64,000 bases of DNA from Actinoallomurus liliacearum (lineage in GTDB: Bacteria; Actinomycetota; Actinomycetes; Streptosporangiales; Streptosporangiaceae). Position 1 is the first letter of the stretch; every line of letters begins with the position of its first letter. The notes under the pieces are model-generated. The model did not search any database and was not told the origin of the DNA. It was given only the letters and a program-made list of their open reading frames with translations. The DNA lies in contig NZ_BAABHJ010000020.1 of NCBI RefSeq assembly GCF_039542035.1, positions 242,816-306,815 on the forward strand, read 5' to 3'. Below are positions 33,067 through 41,873 of this stretch, piece by piece. A program made the translations under genes and the position numbers.

Positions 33067-34011
33067 TCAGGGGGCGAGAGCGGGCACGGCGTCCGGGATC
33101 GAGAGCTCGCCGTTCGGCAGGACGGCGAGGACCGGAGTGTCCAGGCCCGCCTCGACGTACTCGCGGATCCGCTCGCGGCACGCGTCCGGCGAGCCGTGCA
33201 CGATGAGGTCGTCGACCACGTCGTCCGGGATCGCGTCCAGGGCGGCCCGGCGGTCGCCGGCGGCCCACGCCTCGTTCATCGCGGCGAGCTGCTCGCCGCG
33301 GCCCAGCCACTGGTGGAAGGCCGCGTAGGCGGGCACGGTCAGATACGCCGCGATCAGCCGGCGGCCGAGCGTCCGTGCCTCCTCCGCGTTCGACGTCGGG
33401 CAGACGAAGATCCGCGCGATCAGCTCCTTCTCCGTGCCGAACGCGCTCCGCACCGTCCGGACGTCCTGCGGCGCCAGCCAGTTGGTGATCGCGCCGTCGG
33501 CCTCGCGCGCGGCGAGACGGAGCATGCCGGGTCGCAGGGCGGCCAGGACGATGGGCGGCGGTGTCTTCGGGGGGTTGTCCAGCCGGAAGCCGGACACGCC
33601 GAGCGCCTCGTCCGTCACCTTCTCGCCCACGAGTGCCCGGCGCAGGAACCGCAGCGTGTCCCGGACGCGCTGGTACGGCTCGGTGAAGGGGATGCCGTTC
33701 CACCGCTCGACGATGACGGGCGAGGAGGTGCCGAGGCCGAGCACGAACCGGCCGGGGGCCAGGTCGGCGAGTGTGGCGGCCTGCTGGGCGAGCAGGCCGG
33801 GACCGCGCGTGTAGACCGGCACGATCGCCGGTCCGAGCCGCAGGTCGGGGGCCCACTGCGAGGCGAGCGCCAGCGGCGTGAACGCGTCGACCCCGTTGGT
33901 CTCCGCCGACCACGCGTCGGTGTAGCCGAGGCCGGCCAGGCTCTCGACGGTCTTGCGGTGCTCGGCCAGGGGCACGCCCATGAGCGGGATCGTCATTCCC
34001 CATCGAGACAT
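33067..34011 (-). CDS. LLM class F420-dependent oxidoreductase
   Basis: A 314-aa luciferase-like TIM barrel. The N-terminus is MTIPLMGVPLAEHRKTVESLAGLGYTDAWSAE, and GRFVLGLGTSSPVIVERWNG and the C-terminal HGSPDACRERIREYVEAGLDTPVL are typical of F420-dependent actinobacterial members (FMN is used by other LLM groups). The substrate is unknown. GAGGAGG is well placed before the ATG at 34011. It lies 11 bp downstream of an SDR gene on the same strand, so the pair probably forms an operon. Confidence 0.9.
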   Translation of the reverse strand: MSRWGMTIPLMGVPLAEHRKTVESLAGLGYTDAWSAETNGVDAFTPLALASQWAPDLRLGPAIVPVYTRGPGLLAQQAATLADLAPGRFVLGLGTSSPVIVERWNGIPFTEPYQRVRDTLRFLRRALVGEKVTDEALGVSGFRLDNPPKTPPPIVLAALRPGMLRLAAREADGAITNWLAPQDVRTVRSAFGTEKELIARIFVCPTSNAEEARTLGRRLIAAYLTVPAYAAFHQWLGRGEQLAAMNEAWAAGDRRAALDAIPDDVVDDLIVHGSPDACRERIREYVEAGLDTPVLAVLPNGELSIPDAVPALAP

Positions 34012-34022
34012 ACGGCGCCTCC

Positions 34023-34796
34023 TCAGGCGATGGACGGACGGACGGTCGAGCCGCCGTCGACGACGAGGGTCTGCCCGGTCAGCCAGCTCGCCGTGTCCCC
34101 GGCCAGGAAGACCACCGCCTTGGCGATGTCCTCGGGCTCGCCGAGGCGGCCGAGCGGCATGTACTTGGCGATCTGCTCCTCGTTGTTCTCCCACAGCGCC
34201 CGGGCGAGCTGTGTCTTGACGAGTCCGGGGGCGACGGCGTTGACGCGCACCGAGGGGGCGAGCTCGACCGCGAACTGCTTGGTGAGGTGGATGACGGCGG
34301 CCTTCGTGGCGTTGTAGTAGCCGATGCCGTGCTCGGTCACCATGCCGCCGACGGAGGAGATGTTGACGATCGCCCCGCCGCGCGCCCGCATGGACAGCTT
34401 CCAGGCGAGCTGCGTCCACAGCACGACGGCGAACTGGTTGACCTGCACGGTCTTGTCGGCCCGCGCGGCGTCGATGTCGACCATCGGGCCGAAGTACGGG
34501 CTGGTGCCCGCGTTGTTCACGAGGACGTCCACGCCCCCGAACTCGGCCACGGCGGCCTCCACGCAGGCCCGCGCGGCGTCCTCGTCGCCGACGTGGGCGG
34601 CCTTCGGCAGCACGCCGACTCCGGGGTGCGCGGCCCGGATGTCCTTCGCGACCTCCTCGAGCGCGTCCTGCTTGCGCGAGGACAGGACGACGTTGCAGCC
34701 CTCCGCGGCCAGCGCCTCCGCCGTGGCGCGCCCGATGCCGCGCGACGCGCCGGTGATCAGGGCGGTCTTGCCCGCCAGGCCGGTCTCGAGTCCCAT
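34023..34796 (-). CDS. SDR family oxidoreductase (FabG-like)
   Basis: A 257-aa classical SDR: TGASRGIGRA, NNAGTSPYFGP, catalytic Ser in VNISSVGGM, YNATKAA (Tyr/Lys) and the C-terminal SWLTGQTLVVDGG. It may reduce or oxidise a 3-oxo/3-hydroxy acyl or ring substrate. Context with LLM oxidoreductase, FadD and thiolase genes suggests lipid or steroid catabolism. It is divergent from a second SDR, and a dyad at 34835-34848 lies between them. Confidence 0.92.
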   Translation of the reverse strand: MGLETGLAGKTALITGASRGIGRATAEALAAEGCNVVLSSRKQDALEEVAKDIRAAHPGVGVLPKAAHVGDEDAARACVEAAVAEFGGVDVLVNNAGTSPYFGPMVDIDAARADKTVQVNQFAVVLWTQLAWKLSMRARGGAIVNISSVGGMVTEHGIGYYNATKAAVIHLTKQFAVELAPSVRVNAVAPGLVKTQLARALWENNEEQIAKYMPLGRLGEPEDIAKAVVFLAGDTASWLTGQTLVVDGGSTVRPSIA

Positions 34797-34834
34797 GGTG
34801 CCGCCTTCCGTACTGACGCCCGGATCTTTCTGAC

Positions 34835-34848
34835 AACCGAATCGGGTT
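34835..34848. promoter_or_regulatory. Dyad between two divergent SDR genes
   Basis: AACC-N6-GGTT (centre GAATCG), embedded in CTGACAACCGAATCGGGTTC, which is close to a longer inverted repeat. It is placed to control both SDR promoters. The binding protein is not identifiable. Confidence 0.4.
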
Positions 34849-34866
34849 CAGCCTAGTCTCGGATGT

Positions 34867-34872
34867 TACGTT
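34867..34872 (+). promoter_or_regulatory. -10 element (TACGTT), probable leaderless promoter
   Basis: TACGTT with exactly 6 nt (CCTGCC) to the ATG at 34879, and no Shine-Dalgarno. Confidence 0.5.
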
Positions 34873-34878
34873 CCTGCC

Positions 34879-35661
34879 ATGCAGATCACCGGTAAGAACA
34901 TCGTGATCACCGGAGCCGGGAGCGGGATCGGGGCCGCGCTGGCCCGCCGGTTCGCCGCCGAGGGCGCGGCCGCGCTCTGCCTGGCCGACCTCGACGGGGA
35001 CGCGGTGGAGCGGGTCGCCGCCGGGCTGGAGTGCCGTACGGTCGCGCTCCGCGTCGACGTCGGCGACGAGGAGCAGGTCAAGGCGATGATCGGCAGGGCC
35101 GGTGAGTTCGGGCCGATCGACCTGGTGTGCTCCAACGCGGGCATCGGCACCGGCGCGGGGCTGGAGGCCGCCCCGGAGCAGTGGGCGGCCGCGTGGGCGG
35201 TCAACGTCCAGGCCCACGTGTACGCCGCGCGCGCCGCGCTGCCCGGCATGCTCGAGCGCGGCGAGGGCTATTTCCTGAACACCTGCTCGGCCGCCGGCCT
35301 GCTCACCCAGCCCGGTGACGCGCCGTACGCGGTGACGAAGCACGCGGCGGTGGCGTTCGCCGAGTGGCTCGCGCTCACGTACGGCGACCAGGGCGTCAAG
35401 GTGAGCGCGCTCTGCCCGCAGGGTGTGCGCACGCCGCTGCTGGCCGAGGCCCTGGAAGGCGTGGCGGGGCAGGTCGTGGCCGCGGCGGGCGCCGTCCTCG
35501 AACCCGATGACGTCGCCGAGGCCGTCGTCGCGGGTCTCGCGGCCGAGGCCTTCCTGATCCTGCCCCACCCGGAGGTGGCCGAGTTCGAGCGCCGCAAGGC
35601 GGCCGACCGCGACCGCTGGCTCGCCGGGCTGCGCCGGATGGTCTCCTCCGTCCGGGACTGA
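34879..35661 (+). CDS. SDR family oxidoreductase
   Basis: A 260-aa short-chain dehydrogenase: TGAGSGIGAALARRF, CSNAGIGTG, NTCSAAGLL and YAVTKHAA (Tyr/Lys). The C-terminal part lacks the VDGG ending of FabG-type enzymes and is closer to the cP1-type SDRs used in steroid and lipid degradation clusters (inference from overall look). Probably leaderless. A short hairpin (35664-35680) follows. Confidence 0.9.
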   Translation: MQITGKNIVITGAGSGIGAALARRFAAEGAAALCLADLDGDAVERVAAGLECRTVALRVDVGDEEQVKAMIGRAGEFGPIDLVCSNAGIGTGAGLEAAPEQWAAAWAVNVQAHVYAARAALPGMLERGEGYFLNTCSAAGLLTQPGDAPYAVTKHAAVAFAEWLALTYGDQGVKVSALCPQGVRTPLLAEALEGVAGQVVAAAGAVLEPDDVAEAVVAGLAAEAFLILPHPEVAEFERRKAADRDRWLAGLRRMVSSVRD

Positions 35662-35663
35662 CC

Positions 35664-35680
35664 GCACCGCGATTCGGTGC
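35664..35680. terminator. Short hairpin between convergent genes
   Basis: GCACCG and CGGTGC around a 5-nt loop, immediately after the SDR stop. Confidence 0.45.
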
Positions 35681-35685
35681 CCCCG

Positions 35686-35745
35686 CGCTCCGGTGCCCGG
35701 CGAAGCGGCGCTCCGCGATCCGGCGTTCCGCGCTCCGGTGCGGAC
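35686..35745. repeat. Four imperfect 15-bp tandem units
   Basis: Units such as CGCTCCGGTGCCCGG and CGATCCGGCGTTCCG run head to tail from 35686 to 35745, just beyond the stop of the LysR gene. Minisatellite-like, and probably length-variable between strains. Confidence 0.6.
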
Positions 35746-35747
35746 GG

Positions 35748-36608
35748 TCAGGGCGCCGCGCGGGACATGACGAAGCGGCGGAAGCCCTCGACGACGGGTG
35801 GGCGCGTCCGGCCGTCCACCCAGGCGAGCCCGATCGTCCGCCGAGCCCCCGTGAGGACGACCTCGGCCACGCCGGAGACCGGCTCGCCGGGCGGGACGAT
35901 GGCGACGCCGAGCCCGGCGGCGACCAGGCCGCGGAGCGTGGCGGCCTCCTCGCCCTCGAAGGCGATGTCGGGCCGGAGGCCCTCCTCCCGGAACAGCTCG
36001 TCGGTGATGGAGCGCAGCCCGTACCCGAGGCGCATCAGGATGAACGGCTCACCGGCGGCGTCGGACGGGCGTACCCGGCTGCGCCCGGCGAGCCGGTGCC
36101 CGGCCGGGACGGCGAGGCGCAGGCGTTCGGTCGTGAGCGGGTGCCAGGCCAGATCCGCCGGGCGCGGGCTGGTGATCGCCAGGTCGGCCCGGCCCTCGGT
36201 GACGGCCGCCACGAGGTGCTCGCTGCTGCCCTGGCTCAGCCGGAACGTCACGCGCGGGTGCTCTCGCCGGTAGTCGCGGAGCAGTTCGGGGACCAGCGCG
36301 GTGCCCTGGGTGTGCAGGAACGCCAGGCCGACCTCGCCGCTGTCCGGGTCGGCCGCCTGGGCCAGGGCGTGGCGGGCCGCCCGTTCCTCGGCGATCAGGC
36401 GTTCCGCGTGCCGACGGAAGATCACGCCGTACGCGCTCAGCCGGAGCGTCCGGCCCTCGCGGTCGAACAGCCGGGTGCCGAGCTCGCGTTCGAGGCGGGC
36501 GATCGCGCGGGACAGGCCCGGCTGGGAGATCCGCAGCTCCGCCGCGGTCTGGGTGACGTGTCCGTCCTCGGCGAGTGCCAGGAACCAGCGCACCGTCTGC
36601 AGGTCCAT
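35748..36608 (-). CDS. LysR-family transcriptional regulator
   Basis: A 286-aa LTTR: HTH at residues about 3-60 (FLALAEDGHVTQTAAELRISQPGLSRAIARLERELGTRLFDR) and a periplasmic-binding-like effector domain. It is divergent from an MFS transporter, which it probably controls. TATGCT lies 8 nt before the ATG without a Shine-Dalgarno (probable leaderless mRNA). The TGGAC-N6-GTCCA dyad in the spacer is a good candidate binding site. Confidence 0.93.
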   Translation of the reverse strand: MDLQTVRWFLALAEDGHVTQTAAELRISQPGLSRAIARLERELGTRLFDREGRTLRLSAYGVIFRRHAERLIAEERAARHALAQAADPDSGEVGLAFLHTQGTALVPELLRDYRREHPRVTFRLSQGSSEHLVAAVTEGRADLAITSPRPADLAWHPLTTERLRLAVPAGHRLAGRSRVRPSDAAGEPFILMRLGYGLRSITDELFREEGLRPDIAFEGEEAATLRGLVAAGLGVAIVPPGEPVSGVAEVVLTGARRTIGLAWVDGRTRPPVVEGFRRFVMSRAAP

Positions 36609-36643
36609 GACTGTCCAGCATACTTTTCCGGCGAATCTTTCAT

Positions 36644-36659
36644 TGGACGCATCAGTCCA
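36644..36659. promoter_or_regulatory. Candidate LysR operator
   Basis: A perfect interrupted palindrome, TGGAC-GCATCA-GTCCA, in the 68-bp spacer between the LysR and MFS genes. It meets the T-N(11-14)-A form of LysR boxes. Confidence 0.55.
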
Positions 36660-36676
36660 CTACGGCGCAGCCTGTA

Positions 36677-37948
36677 ATGGTGCTCCTCACCTCTCCCCCC
36701 GACCTGGACCTGCGTCATCGGCGCGGCTCGCGCGGACTGCGCCGGGTGAACCTCGCGCTGTTCGCGGCGGGCCTGACCACCTTCATGTCGCTGTACTCGA
36801 CCCAGGCGCTGCTGCCGGTGCTCTCGCGCGTGTTCGGCGTCTCCCCGACGGCGTCCAGCCTGCTGGTCTCGCTGTCGACCGGCGCGCTGGCACTCGCGGT
36901 GATCCCGGTGAGCTCCCTGTCGGAACGGCTCGGCCGGACCCGGATCATGCTGATCTCGTCCGTCGCGGCGGCGGCCCTCGGCCTGCTGCTGCCGCTCAGC
37001 CCGTCGTTCCCCGTGCTCGGCGTGATCCGCGCCGCGCAGGGGGTGGCGCTCGCCGGGGTGCCGGCCGTCGCGATGGCCTACCTCGCCGACGAGGTCCATC
37101 CCGAGGCGCTGGGCGGGGCGATGGGCCGGTACATCGCCGGAAACACGGTCGGCGGCCTGCTCGGGCGGCTCATCCCCGGCTTCGTCACCGACCTGGCGGG
37201 CTGGCGGTGGGCGCTCGGCGTCACCGCGGTCGGCGCGCTGCTCCTCACCCTCGCCTTCTGGGCGCTGCTCCCCCGCTCCCGCTGCTTCCAGCCGTCCCGG
37301 AGCGGGCACGGGGCGGTGCTCCGCCACCTGCGCGATCCCGGCATGCGACGGCTGTTCCTGATCGGGTTTGTGCTGATGGCCGGGTTCGTCACCGTCTACA
37401 ACTACCTGGGCTACCGCCTCCTGGCCGCGCCGTTCGGGCTGCCGGAGTGGCTGACGGGCCTCGTCTTCCTGATGTACCTCGCGGGCACCTTCAGCTCCCC
37501 GGCGGCGGGGTCGCTGGCCGACCGGGTCGGGCGCCGCCCGGTCGTGTACGGCGCGTTCGCCCTCGCGGCCGTCGGGCTGCTGGCGACGCTGCCGAACACG
37601 CTGCCCGTCATGGGCGTGGGGCTGTTCGTCTTCACGGCGGGCTTCTTCGCCGCGCACTCGGTCGCCAGCGGCTGGGTGGGACGGCGCGCCGCCGGCGGCA
37701 AGGCGCAGGCCTCGGCGCTCTACCTCTTCGCGTACTACGCGGGCAGCAGCATCGGCGGGTCGGCCGGCGGCCTGGCGTACGAGCACGGCCGCTGGCCGGC
37801 CACGGTCGGCTACGCCCTGGCCCTCCTCGCGGTCGCCGCGCTGGCCGCTCGCCGCCTGACCGAACCCGCCGCGCACAGAGACGGCCCGCGCTCCGGCCCG
37901 TCCGCGCGCCGCCGGACCGAACCCGTCGCGGAAGCCCGCCCGCGCTGA
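36677..37948 (+). CDS. MFS transporter
   Basis: A 423-aa major facilitator protein with about 12 transmembrane segments. Between helices 2 and 3 it reads SLSERLGRTRIMLIS (motif A type), repeated as SLADRVGRRPVVYG in the second half. It resembles YgaY/YnfM-like exporters usually paired with a LysR gene. The substrate is unknown. The Arg/Pro-rich C-terminal tail is cytoplasmic. The region has no clear Shine-Dalgarno before the ATG at 36677, and an ATG further in is possible. Confidence 0.9.
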   Translation: MVLLTSPPDLDLRHRRGSRGLRRVNLALFAAGLTTFMSLYSTQALLPVLSRVFGVSPTASSLLVSLSTGALALAVIPVSSLSERLGRTRIMLISSVAAAALGLLLPLSPSFPVLGVIRAAQGVALAGVPAVAMAYLADEVHPEALGGAMGRYIAGNTVGGLLGRLIPGFVTDLAGWRWALGVTAVGALLLTLAFWALLPRSRCFQPSRSGHGAVLRHLRDPGMRRLFLIGFVLMAGFVTVYNYLGYRLLAAPFGLPEWLTGLVFLMYLAGTFSSPAAGSLADRVGRRPVVYGAFALAAVGLLATLPNTLPVMGVGLFVFTAGFFAAHSVASGWVGRRAAGGKAQASALYLFAYYAGSSIGGSAGGLAYEHGRWPATVGYALALLAVAALAARRLTEPAAHRDGPRSGPSARRRTEPVAEARPR

Positions 37949-37969
37949 CCCCCGGCCCTTCCGCTCGAA

Positions 37970-37983
37970 TAGAACACGTTATA
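37970..37983. promoter_or_regulatory. KstR-type operator before the DUF35-thiolase operon
   Basis: TAGAACACGTTATA fits the mycobacterial KstR consensus TNNAACNNGTTNNA at every fixed position. It is 38 bp upstream of the DUF35 start, suggesting steroid-dependent derepression. Confidence 0.6.
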
Positions 37984-38020
37984 GATTTGAGCGGTCGCTT
38001 GGTCAACAAGGAGGTCGCCG

Positions 38021-38479
38021 GTGGCGCAGCCTTCACCCGGGGACGAACCCGTGGCCGTCGAAGGGCCGGTGAGCGTGGTCGACGGCTGGTTCACCGGCGA
38101 CCCACCGCGCCTGACCGGCACCCGCTGCACCGCCTGCGGCACCGTCTACTTCCCGCCCCAGACGCTGACCTGCCGCAACCCCGCCTGCCACGGCGGCGGC
38201 CTCGTCGCCACGCCGCTGTCGAGCCGGGGCCGGATCTGGTCCTACGCCGACGCGCGCTACCGCCCACCGCCGCCGTACGTCTCGGGTGAGGAGTTCGAGC
38301 CGTACGCGGTCGCCGCCGTCGAGCTGGCGGCCGAGCGGATCATCGTCCTCGGTCAGGTGGTGCGGGGCGTCGGCATCGCGGACCTGTCCGTCGGGATGGC
38401 GGCCGAACTCGTCGTCGAGGAGCTCGACCCCGGCCACCTCGTCTGGAAGTGGCGCCCGCTCTTCGAGGAGGGCCCATGA
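38021..38479 (+). CDS. Zn-ribbon/OB-fold (DUF35) protein
   Basis: A 152-aa protein with a rubredoxin-like zinc ribbon (CTACGTVYFPPQTLTC...C) followed by an OB fold. Proteins of this type bind acyl-CoA and form complexes with thiolase-like lipid-transfer proteins. In steroid side-chain degradation the pair performs the retro-aldol step. GTG start with AAGGAGG well placed. The stop overlaps the thiolase start (ATGA), which supports a stoichiometric pair. Preceded by a KstR-type box. Confidence 0.9.
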   Translation: MAQPSPGDEPVAVEGPVSVVDGWFTGDPPRLTGTRCTACGTVYFPPQTLTCRNPACHGGGLVATPLSSRGRIWSYADARYRPPPPYVSGEEFEPYAVAAVELAAERIIVLGQVVRGVGIADLSVGMAAELVVEELDPGHLVWKWRPLFEEGP

Positions 38480-39666
38480 GTAAAGACGTGGCGGTGCTCG
38501 GCGTGGGCATGCACCCGTGGGGAAAGTGGGGACGGAACTTCGTCGAGTACGGTCTCGCGGCGGCGCGGGACGCGCTGGACGACGCCGGGCTCGCCTGGAC
38601 CGACGTCCAGTACGTCGCGGGCGCCGACACGATCCGGAACGGCTACCCGGGGTTCGTCGCGGGCGCGACGTTCGCCCAGGCGCTGGGCTGGTCGGGGGCG
38701 CGCGTCTCGAGCTGCTACGCGGCGTGCGCGTCCGGCGCGCAGGCGATGAGCATGGCCCGGGCGCAGATCCTCGCGGGCCTGGTGGACGTCGCCCTCGTCG
38801 TCGGCGCGGACGCGACGCCGAAGGGCTTCTTCGCGCCCGTCGGCGGGGACCGGCCCGACGACCCGGACTGGCTGCGGTTCCGGCTGCTGGGCGCGACCAA
38901 CCCGGTCTACTTCGCGCTGTACGCGCGGCGCCGCATGGCCCTGTACGGCGCGACGCGCGACGACTTCGCCGCCGTGAAGGTGAAGAACGCCCGGCACGGC
39001 CGGCACAACCCGTACGCGCGGTACCGCAAGGAGGTCACCGCGTCGGACGTGGCCGGGTCGCCGGTGGTCGCCGATCCGCTGCGGCTGCTGGACATCTGCG
39101 CGACCAGTGACGGCGGCGCGGCCGTCGTGCTGTCCAGCGTCGAGTACGCGCGCAGGCACGGGCGGGGCGCTCCCGTGCGCATCGGCGCCATCGCCACGGT
39201 CACCCCGACCTTCCCGAACACCGCCCTCGAACTGCCGAACTTCGCGACCGACTCGAGCGTCGCGGTCGCTCCGCCTGAGCGCCCGTTCCGGTCGGCGAAC
39301 GCGGCGGCGGCGTACGAGGAGGCCGGGCTGGGCCCGGAGGACCTGTCGCTGGCCGAGGTGTACGACCTGTCCACGGCGCTGGAGCTGGACTGGTACGAGG
39401 ACATCGGCCTGTGCAAGCCGGGCGAGGCGGAGGGCCTGCTGCGCGACGGGGCGACCGCGCTCGGCGGCCGCGTCCCGGTCAACCCGAGCGGCGGGCTGGC
39501 CAGCTTCGGTGAGGCGATTCCCGCCCAGGCCATCGCCCAGGTGTGCGAGTTGACCTGGCAGCTCCGCGGGCAGGCGGGAGCGCGCCAGGTGGAGGGGGCG
39601 CGTGCCGGGATCGCGGTGAACCAGGGGCTGTTCGGGCACGGATCGGCGATCGTCGCCCGGACGTGA
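38476..39666 (+). CDS. Thiolase-like lipid-transfer protein (Ltp/SCPx family)
   Basis: A 396-aa thiolase-fold protein: VAVLGVGMHPWGKWG start, CYAACASGAQAM around the reactive-cysteine position, CATSDGGAAVVLSS, and the C-terminal VNPSGGLASFGE and NQGLFGHGSAIV. Together with its DUF35 partner it resembles the Ltp aldolases that release propionyl-CoA from steroid side chains. Start 38476 is fixed by the ATGA overlap. A nine-codon upstream extension is a shadow. Confidence 0.88.
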   Translation: MSKDVAVLGVGMHPWGKWGRNFVEYGLAAARDALDDAGLAWTDVQYVAGADTIRNGYPGFVAGATFAQALGWSGARVSSCYAACASGAQAMSMARAQILAGLVDVALVVGADATPKGFFAPVGGDRPDDPDWLRFRLLGATNPVYFALYARRRMALYGATRDDFAAVKVKNARHGRHNPYARYRKEVTASDVAGSPVVADPLRLLDICATSDGGAAVVLSSVEYARRHGRGAPVRIGAIATVTPTFPNTALELPNFATDSSVAVAPPERPFRSANAAAAYEEAGLGPEDLSLAEVYDLSTALELDWYEDIGLCKPGEAEGLLRDGATALGGRVPVNPSGGLASFGEAIPAQAIAQVCELTWQLRGQAGARQVEGARAGIAVNQGLFGHGSAIVART

Positions 39667-39760
39667 GTTACGTCACTCGGCGTGGCCAGTAAGGCATTGC
39701 TGACCTGCGTGGACATCGCTTCGTGCGCAGGTCGACGACGGATTTGAGCACAGCGGGTTC

Positions 39761-39800
39761 TTGTCGACCACGCTACGCGTCAGTATTTTTCACTGACGCG
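39761..39800 (+). promoter_or_regulatory. Promoter with overlapping palindrome before the solitary mce gene
   Basis: TTGTCG (39761-39766), 17-nt spacer and TATTTT (39784-39789) make a good vegetative promoter. A 9-bp perfect dyad, CGCGTCAGT-N7-ACTGACGCG (39776-39800), covers the -10, as expected of a repressor site. The rest of the 234-bp spacer (39667-39900) shows no gene. Confidence 0.55.
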
Positions 39801-39900
39801 CCAGGGTTACGTCCGTGTCGCACGCGTACCGTGTGGACGCCGGAAGCCCACCCTGACCGCGCGCCCAGTCCGCCGAGATTCGACGCGAGGTGCCGCGCTG

Positions 39901-41061
39901 ATGCGTCCATTCCGGGAGCGCAATCCGCTGCCGATCGGCATCGCCGGCCTGGCGACCGTCGGCCTGGCGACACTGCTCGCGTTCAATCTGCAGCACTTCA
40001 CCGGTGGCACGACGTACTCCGCGGCGTTCAGCGAGGCGGGCGGCCTGAAGCCCGGCGAAGAGGTGCGGATCGCCGGCGTGAAGGTCGGCAAGGTGGACAG
40101 CGTCGACCTCGACGGCGACCACGTGAAGGTCAAGTTCACCAGCAGCGCGCACTTCGGAACGCAGACCCGCGCCCAGATCAAGATCAAGACACTGCTCGGC
40201 TCCCACTTCCTCGCCCTCGACCCGAAGGGGCCCGGGCGGCAGTCCACGGGCCGGGAGATCCCGATCTCCCGCACCACCGCGCCGTACGAGGTCGTGCCCG
40301 CCCTCCAGGACGCCAGCGCCCAGCTCGGTCAGATCGACACGAAGCAGCTGGCCAAGGCGATGAACACCCTGAGCCAGACGATGGAGGGGTCCCCGGAGAA
40401 CGTCCGGCGCACCCTGGCGGGCCTGCAGAAGATCTCCCGCGCGGTGTCCTCCCGGGACGACGAGCTGAACCAGCTGCTGAAGCACTCCAGCAACGTCACG
40501 TCGCTGCTCGCCGCCCGCAGCGGCGACCTCGCCGTGCTCGTCCAGAACGGCGGCCTGCTGCTCCAGGAGATCAACGACCGGCGCACGGTGATCAACCAGC
40601 TGCTGACCGGCACCGTCTCCCTGTCCCAGCAGATCACCGCGACGATCAACGAGAACCAGGCCACCCTCAACCCGGCCCTGCAGAACCTGCAGAAGGTCAC
40701 GCAGATCCTGCTGCGCAACCAGGGCAACCTGGAGAAGTCCTTCGAGCTGATGGGCCCGTTCGGGACCGAGCTGTCCGACGTGACCGGCAGCGGCCGGTGG
40801 TTCGACGTCTACATCCAGAACCTCATCCCGCTCCCCCTCTCGATCGCCCCGCCCAGCACCCAGAACGACACCACGGCGCAGCAGACCCCGACGCAGGGAA
40901 CGGCGACCCCGACGCCGGGGACCAGCAAGAAGTCCACCGGCGGCACCGGCACGACCGGCCGCAAGTCCAAGAACACCAGGACCGGCAGCCCGTCCCCGTC
41001 CACGGGCAGCGGCAGCCCCTCCCCGTCCAAGACCGGAAATCCCTTCCCGTTCCTTCCGTGA
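39901..41061 (+). CDS. Solitary MCE-family protein
   Basis: A 386-aa protein with an N-terminal membrane anchor (about 12-30), one MCE domain (TYSAAFSEAGGLKPGEEVRIAGVKVGKVDSVDLDGDHVKVKF) and a long helical, coiled-coil-like region (about 130-290). A Thr/Ser/Pro/Lys low-complexity tail follows. In actinomycetes mce genes come as six in a row behind two yrbE permease genes, forming a lipid/sterol importer. Here there is only one, without yrbE. It may add to a transporter encoded elsewhere. The ATG lies about 110 nt after a strong promoter. Confidence 0.9.
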   Translation: MRPFRERNPLPIGIAGLATVGLATLLAFNLQHFTGGTTYSAAFSEAGGLKPGEEVRIAGVKVGKVDSVDLDGDHVKVKFTSSAHFGTQTRAQIKIKTLLGSHFLALDPKGPGRQSTGREIPISRTTAPYEVVPALQDASAQLGQIDTKQLAKAMNTLSQTMEGSPENVRRTLAGLQKISRAVSSRDDELNQLLKHSSNVTSLLAARSGDLAVLVQNGGLLLQEINDRRTVINQLLTGTVSLSQQITATINENQATLNPALQNLQKVTQILLRNQGNLEKSFELMGPFGTELSDVTGSGRWFDVYIQNLIPLPLSIAPPSTQNDTTAQQTPTQGTATPTPGTSKKSTGGTGTTGRKSKNTRTGSPSPSTGSGSPSPSKTGNPFPFLP

Positions 41062-41105
41062 ACCCCGGTGCGCGCGAGCGGCCGATCCGGGGCCACGATC
41101 GAGGT

Positions 41106-41873
41106 ATGGACGTACGCGAGCTGACGACCTCGAAGGAGCTCTTCGCCGCATCCGCGCTGCTCGCCGAGGTCTGGCGGCCGACCGACCCGATGCCGTACGA
41201 GATGCTCCAGGTGACGCGTCACATCGGCGGTTACGTCGCCGGGGCGTTCGACGGGAACACGATGGTCGGGGCGTGCGCGGCCTTCCCGACGGCCGACGGC
41301 GGCCTGCACTCCCACATCACCGGCGTCGCCGTGCCGGGCCGGGGCGTCGGGCACGCGATCAAGGTGCACCAGCGCGCGTGGGCGCTGGCCCGGGGCATCA
41401 CGACGATCGGCTGGACCTTCGACCCGCTGACCCGGCGCAACGCGTACTTCAACCTGGTCAAGCTGGCGGCGCGCGCGACCGAGTACCTCGAGGACTTCTA
41501 CGGCGACATGCCCGACGAGCTGAACATGGGCGACCCCAGCGACCGTCTCCTCCTGACCTGGCCGCTCGAGAGTCCGGACGTGGCCGCGGCCCTCGCGGGC
41601 GCGGCGGCGACGCGGCCGGAGCCCGGGGCGGACACGCCGGTCGTGCTGCGCGCGGACGCGGCGGACCGTCCCGAGACACGCGACGCGGCGGGCGCCGCGA
41701 CCCTCGCGGTCGGAACGCCGGCCGACGTCACCGCCCTGCGGGCCGGCGATCCGGACGCGGCCTGGGAGTGGCGGCGGGCCCAGCGGGCGGCGCTCGGCGG
41801 CGCGCTGGCGGAGGGGTACCGTGTGACCGGTTTCACCCGCGCCGGTTATTACCTCCTGGAGCGCCCGAGATGA
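41106..41873 (+). CDS. GNAT-family N-acyltransferase
   Basis: A 255-aa acetyltransferase-fold protein: VGACAAFPTADGGLHSHITGVAVPGRGVGHAIKVHQRAWALARGI contains the acyl-CoA binding strand and loop. This larger GNAT type is known beside N-succinylamino-acid racemase genes, where it N-acylates D-amino acids. Its stop overlaps the racemase start (ATGA), supporting that role. GAGG is close to the ATG. Confidence 0.85.
   Translation: MDVRELTTSKELFAASALLAEVWRPTDPMPYEMLQVTRHIGGYVAGAFDGNTMVGACAAFPTADGGLHSHITGVAVPGRGVGHAIKVHQRAWALARGITTIGWTFDPLTRRNAYFNLVKLAARATEYLEDFYGDMPDELNMGDPSDRLLLTWPLESPDVAAALAGAAATRPEPGADTPVVLRADAADRPETRDAAGAATLAVGTPADVTALRAGDPDAAWEWRRAQRAALGGALAEGYRVTGFTRAGYYLLERPR

Noticed and set aside
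39723..41105. Long upstream extension of the GNAT gene frame
   Set aside because: It runs out of frame through the mce gene and has a shadow-like composition. The GNAT fold starts at 41106.
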